IMG/VR virus record: IMGVR_UViG_3300017967_000022
Coordinates: 1-61,115 of that record
Strand: one strand, 5' to 3'
Length of the DNA: 61,115 bases
From: a virus
A model generated the notes under the pieces. It searched no databases, was not told where the DNA came from, and saw nothing but the letters and a program-made list of their open reading frames with translations. Shown piece by piece: positions 7,454-19,800 of the stretch; position 1 is the first letter of the stretch; each line of letters opens with the position of its first letter. A program made the position numbers and the translations under genes.

Positions 7454-10400
7454 ATGTCAACAACTGATAGACAAAATAGGCTATTACTTGCAGAAGATTG
7501 GAAGCGAGTATACCAAACATTTAGAAACGCAGACTTTAAGTCATATGACTTTGACAGTCTACGTAGAACAATGATCAACTATCTAAGGGAAAATTATCCT
7601 GAAGATTTTAATGATTACATCGAATCCTCAGAATATCTTGCACTAATTGACCTTATTGCTTACCTCGGGCAAAACCTAGCGTTCAGAACAGATCTAAATG
7701 CAAGAGAAAATTTCCTTGAATTAGCAGAACGTAGAGAATCTGTGTTACGTTTAGCACGACTACTTTCCTATAATCCTAAGCGTAACCAGTCTGCTAACGG
7801 TTTATTAAAATTTGAATCAATTAGTACAACAGAAGATATTACAGATTCAAACGGTATTAATTTATCCGGCCAAACAATTATTTGGAATGATCCGAGTAAT
7901 CCTGAATGGCCAGAACAGTTCCGTAAAATCTTAAATTCTGCTTTACCTCAAAACGGTATTATTGGTAAACCAATTAAGAAAGAAATAATTAATGGCATTA
8001 CAACAGAACAATATAGATTTAATGCTTCAAATACAAACTTGCCAGTTTACAGTTTTAATAAAAACGTAGGCGAAAAGAATGTAACATTTGAAGTAACAAG
8101 TTGTTCAATTGATGCTGACAAAATTTATGAAGAAGATCCATTACCAGGAAATAGTTTTGCATTCTTATATAGAGAAGATGGCAAAGGTGCAGGATCATCT
8201 AACAGTGGATATTTTGCACATTTCCGTCAAGGTGTTTTAGATACTGGTGGATTTACAGTTAAGAATCCTACACCAAATCAAGCAGTGCAAATTGACACAA
8301 CTGGAATTAACAATAGTGACGTTTGGTTATACCAATTAGATTCTAATGGTAACGAACAAAACCTATGGACTAAAGTTGATGCAGTAGAAGGCAACAATGT
8401 TATCTACAATAGTTTAAGTAAAAATCAAAAAAACATTTACACAGTTTTAAGTAGAATTGACGATCGCATTACTTTATTATTTGCTGACGGTACATTTGGT
8501 GAAATGCCAAAAGGAACTTTTAGATGTTATTTTAGAAAAGGCTTAGGAAGTAAGATTACAGTTACTCCTGCAACAATGACTAACATTAATATTACTATTC
8601 CTTATGTTAGCAGAGCAGGCCAAGGCGAAACATTAAACATAACAATGGCATTAAAGTATACTGTTGATAATGCTAGTGCTACAGAAACAAGCACAAGTAT
8701 TAAACAGAATGCTCCTGCAACTTTCTATACACAAAATAGAATGATTACTGGCGAAGACTATCAAGTAGCACCGTTAAGTGTTAGCCAAGAAGTTGTTAAA
8801 GTTAAAGCAATAAACAGAACATCAAGTGGTATTAGTCGATACTTTGATCTAATTGATTCTACAGGAAAATATTCAAGCACAAATATATACGGTGATGATG
8901 GTGCAGTTTATCGTCAAATATTAGATAAAAAAATTAGTTTTAATTTTCAAACAAGAACTGATGTTGAAGGTGCAGTTATAAACGTAATTGAACCTACTCT
9001 AACAAACACTCTTGTACAAAACTTTTACCTAAGTCAATTTCCAAAAACATCAGCAGGCGACTTATCTGCAAGTTGGACACAAGTAGCAAGCCAAACTAAT
9101 AACTCTAGCGGTTACCTAACTGATAATGCTGATGTAAAATACACTGTTGGAACATTTACAGGTAGTACATTAAGATTTTTAGAACCAGGGTCTATTGTTA
9201 AATTTGTAGCACCTACAGGTTCACATTTTGATACTAGAGACAATAATGCTATTGTAACTGGTGATGCAAACTATCCAGGAGCAGTTACATATCTTTGGAC
9301 TAAAGTTATTCGTGTAAACGATGACGGAACAGAAAATACTGTAGATGGCGAAGGCGCAATCATCCTTAATGATATTATTCCGACAGGGGCAATTCTTAAT
9401 GAGATTAAACCTAAGTTTGCAACAAATTTAACAGCAAGTGTTATTTCACAAATGATTGAACAAATCTTTGCTTACAAAACATTTGGTTTACGCTATAGTT
9501 TAACTGATAGAGAATGGCGAGTAATTTTAAACAATAACCTTAATATTAGTAATGCGTTTAACATGGGTAAATCCGGTGATAACTCAAATCAAAATTTAGA
9601 TTCAAGTTGGTTACTGCTATTTGAAACTGACGGTGAAAAATATACTGTAACATACAGAGGTGTACGCTATATCTTTGAAAGTGACAAAGAGGTTAAGTTC
9701 TACTATGATGAAACAGATAAGATTTATGATAGTAAAACAGGAAAAATTATTAAAGACAAAATTAACATTATGTCAATTAACAAACAACCAGATAGTATTC
9801 AACCACTAACGGTTGACTACCCTTGGCAAGTTACAAAAGAGTATAGAGATGAAGAGAATTATGTAAACAGTAAAAAGGTTGAAGTAGGATTTTTTGATTC
9901 CGACTCTGATGGAATTATTGATAATCCGGATCTGTTTTTAGATTTTGTTGCTCCTAGCGTGAATCCAGCAGATAAATTTGTATTCTTAAAAGAAGAAATT
10001 TCTAATAACAAGTCAACAAACTTTAATTTAGTTAATCCTACTGCTTATAACATTATTGTAAGAACTAGTGAAACAGCAACAGGTCCTTTATCGGCGTACA
10101 ATGACGGTACAATTTTTTACTTTATGGATGCTGATGTGTTTAAGCAATATAGCGAAACAACATCATCGTTAACGTTAATTACAAACTATAAAGCATATGT
10201 TGGAAGAAGCGATATTAAATTCCAATATGTTCATAGTGCAGATGAAAATAATAGATTAGATCCAAGTAGTACTAACATGATAGACACATACTTGTTAACT
10301 AAAACATATGACAGAAACTTTAGAGAATACCTACGTGGTGTAACATCTAGTAAACCATTACCGCCAAGTAGCGATGAACTGTTTCAAAACTTTGGTCAAG

Positions 10401-10894
10401 ATATTAATAAGATTAAATCAATTAGTGACGAAGTAATTTATCATCCAGTTAAGTACAAAGTGTTATTTGGAGACAAAGCAGACGTTGATTTACAAGCAAC
10501 ATTTAAAGTTGTTAAGAACCCTGATATTGTAACAAATGACAATGATGTTAAGTTACGTTTAATTCAAGCAGTAAATGAATTCTTTAGTTTAGAATTTTGG
10601 GACTTTGGAGATAAGTTTAGTTTTTCAGAACTAGCAACATATATCATGACAAGTTTAACTCCAGATATACAAACTGTTGTTCTAGTTCCAAACCAAACCG
10701 GAAGAGCGTTTGGTAGTTTATATGAAATTACATCAGAAAATGACGAAATTTTTATTTCAGGTGCCACAGTTGATAACGTTGAAATTATTGACAGCGTTAC
10801 AGCATCAAGATTGAAAGCATCAGGTGCAGTAGTAACAAATGCTACAAGCGATAATGCTGGAATTCAATCATCTACTAATACTGGGGGAAGTTAA
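7454..10894 (+). CDS. 6: Baseplate wedge subunit gp6 (extended form)
   Basis: The N-terminus (DFDSLRRTMINYLRENYPED, about 34-53, then YLALIDLIAYLGQNLAFRTD and ENFLELAERRESVLRLARLL) is characteristic of gp6, the J-protein-like dimer that forms the inner baseplate ring. Downstream are GEDYQVAPLSVSQEVVKVKA around 431-450 and a C-terminal region with FFSLEFWDFGDKFSFSEL. At 1,146 residues it is much longer than T4 gp6 (660). Within the extension is DSDSDGIIDNPD (815-826), a good EF-hand/dockerin-like calcium loop. The gene has a strong ribosome-binding site and is followed 5 nt later by the giant gene, so the two are probably co-transcribed. Confidence 0.9.
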   Translation: MSTTDRQNRLLLAEDWKRVYQTFRNADFKSYDFDSLRRTMINYLRENYPEDFNDYIESSEYLALIDLIAYLGQNLAFRTDLNARENFLELAERRESVLRLARLLSYNPKRNQSANGLLKFESISTTEDITDSNGINLSGQTIIWNDPSNPEWPEQFRKILNSALPQNGIIGKPIKKEIINGITTEQYRFNASNTNLPVYSFNKNVGEKNVTFEVTSCSIDADKIYEEDPLPGNSFAFLYREDGKGAGSSNSGYFAHFRQGVLDTGGFTVKNPTPNQAVQIDTTGINNSDVWLYQLDSNGNEQNLWTKVDAVEGNNVIYNSLSKNQKNIYTVLSRIDDRITLLFADGTFGEMPKGTFRCYFRKGLGSKITVTPATMTNINITIPYVSRAGQGETLNITMALKYTVDNASATETSTSIKQNAPATFYTQNRMITGEDYQVAPLSVSQEVVKVKAINRTSSGISRYFDLIDSTGKYSSTNIYGDDGAVYRQILDKKISFNFQTRTDVEGAVINVIEPTLTNTLVQNFYLSQFPKTSAGDLSASWTQVASQTNNSSGYLTDNADVKYTVGTFTGSTLRFLEPGSIVKFVAPTGSHFDTRDNNAIVTGDANYPGAVTYLWTKVIRVNDDGTENTVDGEGAIILNDIIPTGAILNEIKPKFATNLTASVISQMIEQIFAYKTFGLRYSLTDREWRVILNNNLNISNAFNMGKSGDNSNQNLDSSWLLLFETDGEKYTVTYRGVRYIFESDKEVKFYYDETDKIYDSKTGKIIKDKINIMSINKQPDSIQPLTVDYPWQVTKEYRDEENYVNSKKVEVGFFDSDSDGIIDNPDLFLDFVAPSVNPADKFVFLKEEISNNKSTNFNLVNPTAYNIIVRTSETATGPLSAYNDGTIFYFMDADVFKQYSETTSSLTLITNYKAYVGRSDIKFQYVHSADENNRLDPSSTNMIDTYLLTKTYDRNFREYLRGVTSSKPLPPSSDELFQNFGQDINKIKSISDEVIYHPVKYKVLFGDKADVDLQATFKVVKNPDIVTNDNDVKLRLIQAVNEFFSLEFWDFGDKFSFSELATYIMTSLTPDIQTVVLVPNQTGRAFGSLYEITSENDEIFISGATVDNVEIIDSVTASRLKASGAVVTNATSDNAGIQSSTNTGGS

Positions 10895-10899
10895 AAGTA

Positions 10900-13800
10900 A
10901 TGGCTTTTGATAATGATCAAAACGAGTTTCCAATTGAATCTGGCAATGAAAAAGAAAACAGAACCAGTTTAAAGCACCTACCTCGTTACTTTAGAACACC
11001 AGCAAACAAAAAGTTTTTAACAAGCACACTTGACCAACTAATCCAACCAGGTGAAGTAGAAAAACTTAATTCCTATTACGGTAGACGTGATGCAAGAGCA
11101 CGTACAGCATCTGACAATTATGTTGATGATGTAAGCAAACAACGTGATGATTACCAACTAGAACCAGCCATTGTTATTAAAGACAATTTTGATAATATAG
11201 ATTTCTATAAAGACTATAATGACTATATTAATCAACTTCGTTCGTTTGGTAACACTAACAAAGATCATAGTAAAATTAATGCCCAAGAATATTATGCATG
11301 GAATCCGCATATTGATTGGGACAAGTTTACAAACTTCCGAGAGTACTATTGGTTACCAAATGGTCCACAAGTTTTACCTATATATGGTCAAAACAAAGAA
11401 ATAGTTTCAACTTTCAAAGTTACTATAGAGGAGAATGAAGACAATGTAGCATACAAATTCACGCCAAATGGTCTCACACAAAATCCTACTTTAAAACTTT
11501 ACAAAGGTCAAACTTACATCTTTGAAGTTGACACTCCGGGGTATCCTATTGCGTTTGCAACCAACAGAGCATTTACCCCAGGTCAAGCATTGATCACAGA
11601 GACTGTTGAAGGCGTTCTAGCACCAGGTAAGTTTGATGCTGAACTTTATGAAGCAGACGGGTACGACACTGGAGAATACATAGTACAACCAGTAGAAGGA
11701 GGTATCACTGGATTTACAGATGGAGAAAATATCTCTACGCTGTTTACAGATGGCGTAGAAGCCGCAACTGTTTATGTTGAAAAAGGTACTATTAAATTTA
11801 CAGTTCCTTTGGATGCACCAGACAAGTTGTTTTATATTAGCAAAGACGATGTTAACACAAGTGGTTTGATTACTATCTATAACATCGAAGAGAATACAGA
11901 AATTAATGTAGAAGAGGAGATTTTACAAAAGAAAACTTATCAGACACGTACTGATGTTGAACTATCAAATGGTATGCTTGTTGAATTTTTAGGTGATGTA
12001 ACTCCTACAAAATATAGTGAAGGGTTATGGTATGTTGAAGGAGTTGGTGATTCTATTAAACTAATCAATAAAGCAGACCTTGAAATTACTGGTCCTTACA
12101 GTGCAAACGTGTATGTACCATTTGATAGTGAAAACTTTGATAGACTTCCTTTTGGACAAGCATTAAACTATCCAAAGGATAAAGACTATATTACAATTAA
12201 CCGTGCGGCAATTGACGGAAACCAATGGTCAAGACATAATAGATGGTTCCATAGAGATGTTGTTGAAAGAGTTGCAAAAGCAAACGATACAGTAGTTGAT
12301 CTTGATCAAAGTGCAAGAGCAACAAGGCCTATTATTGAATTTGATCCAGGATTAAGATTATACAATTATGGATCTAAGTTTAAATCAAATGTTGACCTTG
12401 TTGATACCCAAACATATGATGTGTTTTCAACTATTGAAGGATCGATAGGTTATAATGTTGACGGTATAGATCTTGCAGAAGGTTTGCGTGTTTTATTTAC
12501 AGCAGACCCTGACCAACGTGTTAATGGTAGAATTTATAAAGTTACTTTTATTTCGTACAACGGACAAAGACAGATTGCATTAAAAGAAGAACCAGATACA
12601 GAGCCGTTGTTAGATGAAACTGTACTAGTTACATCAGGAGTTCAAAACCAAGGACAGATTTATTGGTTTAACGGAACTAAGTGGGTAAAAGCACAAGAAA
12701 AGACAAAATCAAACCAAGCACCGAAGTTTAACTTATATGATGCAGACGATATCTCGTTTGACACATATAATAGTAACACGTTTACTGGAACAAAAATATT
12801 TTCTTATAAACAAGGTACTGGTACAAATGACACAGTTTTAGGATTTCCATTAAGTTATAGAAATATTGAAAACAGTGGTGATATTGTTTTTAATTTTAAC
12901 TTACTAACAGACAAATTCACATACCAAGAAAATCAAAAAGATTACACACAACAAACAGACGTTGCAACTTTAAGAAAGTATACAGACTTAACAACATATG
13001 AAAATGTAAGTGGTTGGAAAACAGCATACCAAGAAAGCACACAAAAGGTTGTTAGACAATATATTGTTGAAGGTCAGCGTAATGACTTTGCTGTAGACGT
13101 TTATGACCGTAGTGGTGATCTTAATGAGTTAAATGTCAAGGTGTTTGTTAATAATGATAGACGCACTGATTGGGAACTTAATAGAGAGAACGGCGTTGCA
13201 TATGTTCATTTTACTTCTAATCTTGCAAATGGCGATATTTTAGTTTTACACTGTACTAGTGAAGCCGACAAGAACGAAAACGGAAAATACGAATTTCCTA
13301 TTAACTTACAAAATAATCCACTGAACGAAAATGTTGTTGATTTTACATATGGTGAAGTTAATGACCATGTTGCATCTATTATCGAAAATGTTAATAATTT
13401 CAGCGGCAAGTTTCCGGGTTTAAGCAATCTAAGAGATATTGGTGACTTATCAGAGTATGGTACTAAATTTGTACAACATAGTGGTGCTTTACCTCTTGCA
13501 ATGTATCATATTACTAACAAAAACTTTAATATTATTAAAGCACTTCGCTATGCAAGAAAAGAATATGCAAAGTTCAAACGTTCGTTTATTGATATTGCAA
13601 CGAACATTGGCATTGACGGAAATGCTAAAACAGTTGTAAACGAAATTATTAAACAATGGCAATCAGACAAATCTAAACAATCAGCATTTTATTGGACTGA
13701 CATGATAGGGTCGGGTGCTAATAAGACTAGAGAGTTCACTGTTGTTGATACCGGTAATAAATTTTACAGTTTAGAAACACCTTTTAATTTAGATACAATT

Positions 13801-16800
13801 TCTGCTAAAGCAGTTTACGTTTATCTAAATGATACTCAGTTGTTACACAATAGAGATTATACATTTACTAGTGAAGGATTTATTAAAATTACTGATAGTG
13901 TAGATCTACAACTAGAAGATACTATTTTAATATATGAATACGAGTCAACAGATGCTTCATATATTCCGCCTACTCCTACTAAATTAGGTTTATGGCCGTT
14001 ACATATACCAAGAAAGTTTGTTGATAATTCTTATCAAACACCGCAAACAGTGATTAAGGGTCACGATGGCAGTATTACAAAAGCATACGGCGATTACCGT
14101 GACGACCTTATTTTAGAATTAGAATTTAGAATCTATAATAATATTAAAGTAAAATATGATGTTAATATTCTTGATATTGATAGTTTTGTAGGACATAAAA
14201 ATAGAGATACAGGATTTACAAGACAAGATGTCAACGATATTATTATTACAGACTTTATTGAATGGTTATCAATTGCAGGTGATCCAGATTATTCTGCTGT
14301 AGATTTTTATGATAGAACAAATCAATTTACATGGAACTATTCTACTATGCAAGATCCAGATGGCAAAGCATTGCCTGGATTCTGGAGAGCAATTTATAAT
14401 GAATATCTAAGTACAGACACTCCTCATACAACACCTTGGAAAATTTTAGGTTATATTGAAATGCCAAGTTGGTGGGAAGAAGTTTACGGTCCGGCACCTT
14501 ATACAAATAATAATGCAATTCTTTGGGAAGACTTAGAAGCAGGCAGAGTTAGAGAACCTAATAAGCCTATTAGATATCGTCCTAACTATGCAAGAAAAGG
14601 TCTTTCTAAAACTATTCCTGTAGATGATAGAGGAAATCTAGTAAGTCCTTATGAAAGCGGTTATGCTAGAGGACTTATTGTTCCAGAAACAAATAAACAA
14701 TTTGTATTTGGCGACGAAGCACCTGTAGAAACTGCATGGCGTAGAGGTAGCGAATATCCGTTCTCTATACTAACAGCATGGTTAATACATCAACCTGCAA
14801 AACTTATTGGACTTGGATTTGATAGAGCAAGAATAATCAGAAACACAGCAAATCAAGTTGTATATTCTACTACTTCTAAACGAGTTACACCAAGTAGTAT
14901 TGTATTTCCAAACGGTACAGACGCAACAGTTAGAGTAACAACTGCTGGTCTTGTAAACTATTTGTTTAACTATATCAATGCTGATGTAACTAAACTAAAT
15001 GAAACTTATAGCGAAGAAGTAACTAATATTAAGTGTCAATTAGGTTTCAAGGTTGGCGGATTTACGCAAAAATCTAAATTTAAATTACTACTTGACAGTA
15101 GAACACCTAGCAATAAAGGTAATGTGTTTATTCCGGAAGAGAACTATGATATATTCTTTAATGTAAGTTCACCGGTTGAAACAGTTGCATACAGCGGTGT
15201 TATTGTTGAAAAAAGACCAAACGGTTATGTATTAAAAGGCTATGATAAAAGCAAACCTTATTTTACATACTTTAAACATTTAGAACGTGCGGCGGATCCT
15301 GTAATTAACATTGGTGGTGTAAGTGCAAACTTCTTAGAGTGGGTTCCGGGAGAAAGATACCAGAAAGGACAAATTGTTCGCAATGGAGATACTTTCTTCA
15401 GGGTACAAGTATCCGGAACGTTTGATTCATTTAATACTAATAACTTTGTTAAACTTGCTGAACTACCAATTGACGGTGGTGCAGAGGGAATACTAAGAAG
15501 AACATTTGAACTTGGTGAATCTAAGTTATTATATGGAACTCTGTTACCAACTAGACAAGATGTAATTGATTTCTTATTAGGTTATGGAAAATATTTAGAA
15601 AAACAAGGATTTTCCTTTGAGAATTTTAATCAAGAAATTGAAACTATTGAAAACTGGGAACTTAGTGCAAGAGAATTTTTATTCTGGACAACTCAAGCAT
15701 GGAATGACGGTTCATTAATTACACTGTCACCTAGTGCTATTAAATTGCAGTTTGCAAGAGATAATGCTATTGTAGATAATCTGTTTGACAACTTTTATGA
15801 TTATACATTGTTAAAAGCAGATGGTCGTAAGTTAAGAGAAGATTTTGCTAACACAATTAGAAGTAACAAAAACGAATTTGGCCTAACACTTAAAAATACA
15901 GCAGATGGCATTTATTTTGTTAAGTTACCGTTAGTACAAAAAGAACACGTTGTCCTTATTGACAACAAAACTGTTTTCAATGACGTAATTTATAATCCTG
16001 CTCCAGGATATAGACAAGCAAGGATTAAAGTTCTAGGTTATAGAAGCACCGGCTGGAACGGAAGTTTTGATATTCCAGGTTTTACATATGATAACGTTGT
16101 AATTAAAGACTGGGAGCCTAATACAGATTATGCTATTGCAACAGTAGTTAAACACAAAACATTCTATTACAGTGCCAAGTATAAAATTCCTGGCACAACA
16201 GATTTCAATGACGAAGACTGGATTAGACTACCAGAAGAACCTAAGTCATACATGATTCCAAACTTTGATTATAAAGCAAATCAGTTTGCTGACTTTTATG
16301 ATTTAGATACATCAAACTTTGATAGTGAGCAACAAAAGTTTGCCCAACATTTAATTGGTTATCAAAATAGAACATATTTAGAAAACGTTATTAATGATGA
16401 TGTATCTCAGTATAAGTTTTATCAAGGAATGATTCAAGACAAGGGAACAAAGAATAGTTTAATTAAGTTCTTTGATGCACTTTCGAATACTGATAAATCA
16501 AGTTTAGAATTCTTTGAAGAGTGGGCATTTAAAGTAGGTCAATATGGCGCAAGTGAAGGATTTGATGAAGTAGAATTTAAGATTAACGAAGCAGATCTTA
16601 GACTACAACCACAACCATTCCAGTTGGTTAATCAAATTGATCCATTAGCAACTGACTTAGTTTATAGATATATTCCAAGTGATGTTTATAGCAAACCCAC
16701 AAACTATAATCATGCACCGTTTCCTACTAAAACTTTAGACGAATCTAAGACTTATATTAAAACAGCAGGTTATGTAACAGAAGACGATATTGATTTTAAA

Positions 16801-19800
16801 GTTACTAATTACGATGATATCTTAGATCTAGATGTTAAATCTATTTCAGTGGGACAATATATTTGGGTTGCTAAACGTTTCCAAACATTTGATGTATTGC
16901 GTCAAAGTGAAACAGATCTTAAAGTAACTAAAATTATTAATTCAGACAGTTCGCAATCTATTGAGATTACAACTAGAAAAACTCCTAAGTTAGAAAAAGA
17001 CGACATTATAGGTGTTCTAGGAACAACACCAAGTACTAATAGATTCTATAAAGTTAAACGTGTTAGTTTGAATACAATTTATGCTGAGACTTCGGGCGAA
17101 ATTGAAGATGCAGAAGAAACAAGCGGATTTATTGTGCGACTTGAAAGTGTTAGAGTGCCTAACTTGTCTAACATTAATGAGAAAGTAACAAGAAATAATT
17201 ACACACCCAATGAAAAGATTTGGATTGACTCAGACGAAAACGGAAGTTGGTCTGTAATTCAAAATTCTAATTCATACAGTGTACAAAAACAATCTTTTAA
17301 TGCAACTTTAGCCGGAGTATTAGGAACAGACGAAAGAGGTTTTGGTACTAGCATTAGTGCAAACGAAATTAATTCGATCGTGGCTATTGGTGCTCCCGGA
17401 GTTACCCTTCCAGGAAGAGTTGATTTACACTTTAGAGCATCTGAGAATTTGCCTCTAGTGTTATCTCAAGAACTAGATTGTCCACCTAACTTATTCACAG
17501 GCGAGGAAAGTTTCGGTCAGTCTACAGCAGTTACTACTGACGGTAAGTTTATATTCGTTGGTATTCCATATGCATCAAATGCAAAAACTAATTACAAAGG
17601 TAATTTTAATCCTGGAGCAACATACGAAGACGGATCTATTGTAAAATATACAAATCAATTTTGGAGAGCAAAAGCAACAGTAGAACCTGAAGATCCAAGT
17701 TTAGATTTTAATAGTTTTAGTTCCCATGTAGAACAACAAGTTACTACATATGACGGTGAAAACTACGATGACTTCTATTTTATTCTTAGAGGTAATCATA
17801 CATTTGTTGAGGATTTAGCAGACCACGTATTAATTAGAGCACCTAAATTACAATACGACGGAACACAAATCGGTGACACATTACATTTAAAATGGAATGA
17901 CAAAAATACACGGTATCCTTCAGGAGTACAGCCGTTTAATGGTAATCAAACTCTAAGCGGAGATTTCTTTACAGGCGAACATTTAATTACTGAAAAAGTT
18001 GACGACATTTTATTAATCGACAATACACAGGCAATACCGAGTGTAAATGAAACTGTGTCTAGTGATGTTGCAGTGGGTAAAGTTGCGTATGCTTATACAA
18101 CAGGTGATAATCGAACTATTATATACCTTAAAGAAACTAACGGTGACTTTGCAAACACAGGAACATTAGAACTTGGGGATATTGTCGTTGGTGATTACGA
18201 AAGACCCGTACAACAAGATGACCCAGCATTTGGTGGTTGGTGGAGAATTGATGTAGGATCATCGTTTGTATCAACTATAACAATTGAATCAAAACCATTT
18301 TTAGTTATAAAAGACATTGTTACAGCAAGTCAACCTAGAACACCGAACTCGTATGCAAACACATATGATAGTGTTGATGACTTACTTGATCCAGGTGTTC
18401 CGTCTTATATTGAAACATTAACCTTTAATGGAGATTCTGGTTTTGAGATCTCTGACAGATGGGCGTTTAGATTACCTAAATCAATTGAAACAGATTTTGC
18501 AGTTGGCGATACATTTAAATTCTGGTTTAACGAATTAAGAGGACTAGACAATAGTTTACAACAACCTACAGTTTTAAGTCCCGAACTAACATTTGCTTAT
18601 CTAAACAGAACAGATCATGTTGTTGATGACATTTGGAATGGTTGGATTGAAATTAATCTTACTAACTTTGATAACAGCGGATCACCGACTGAAGGCGACC
18701 AAGATTATAACCCTAATTATGGTAATCCATATATTCCTGTTGTAGGAGATATTGTTAGAGATAATGATACACTAGCAACAGCAGAAGTTACATATGTTGA
18801 AAAGGTGTTTAACGATTTAAGACTATGGCTTAAAAATGTTTCAGGAACCTTTAAGAAGGGAAGCGAATTCGGTAATATCTCAAGTATTAGTATTGTTGAA
18901 GGTTCACAAGGTGCAGGAGTCATTAGACTTGTAGGTACAACTAAAGCACGTTACTTTAACAGTAACAGCCTAGGACCGATTATTGTAGTAAACAGAGGTG
19001 AAAACCTAACTGTAGGTACTGCTAGAACTTTACAAAACTTTGAATATTGGGTTTATAAGACAGATATATTACAAGGTATTCCACGTAGTGCAAATCCGCC
19101 TTCGGCAACAAATAATGATTGGGCTCGTGTTTATAATGTTACCGCTACTTCAGTGGGAACAGCAAGTAATTACACACGTCAAGGTGCAGTTGCAATTTAT
19201 GAAAAGAATAACAGTAATTTTTATAATTTGTTAGAAGTTTTAATTACTCCTGATGCAGATAACTACAGACATTTTGGTAGCAAAATTGATCTAGTTACAA
19301 ATGCAGACGGAACATATTCTGCTTATATTTCAAGCAGAGGAAACAGCACGTTTGTTCAACCAGGACGAATTAACACATACAATTATAGTAGTTCAAAAGG
19401 TTGGGTATTAGGTGTTGATGAAAATTATAGAGGTGATTTTAATACTACAGTTTCTTATTTTGAAGGAGAGTACACAAAATATGCTGATAAGATTTATCAA
19501 GCCAATACTAACTTAATCCCCGGAGCATTTGACTCAAATGATTGGACAGAAATTCAAACAGGTGTAGACCTCAACGGATTTATTCCTAACAATACTGGAT
19601 TTATTGTTGGGGAAGATAGTGCTATTGATTCGACAAACTTATATGAGTTTGGCGTAAACTACGATGTAAGTGATAATGGTCAAGTATTAGCAACTATTGT
19701 AAAATATGGAGATACAATTGATAGTTCCATTGCTACACCTAAATTAGCAATATACAGAAAGTTAAACGGACATTTCTTGTTTGATCAATTAATTGATGCT

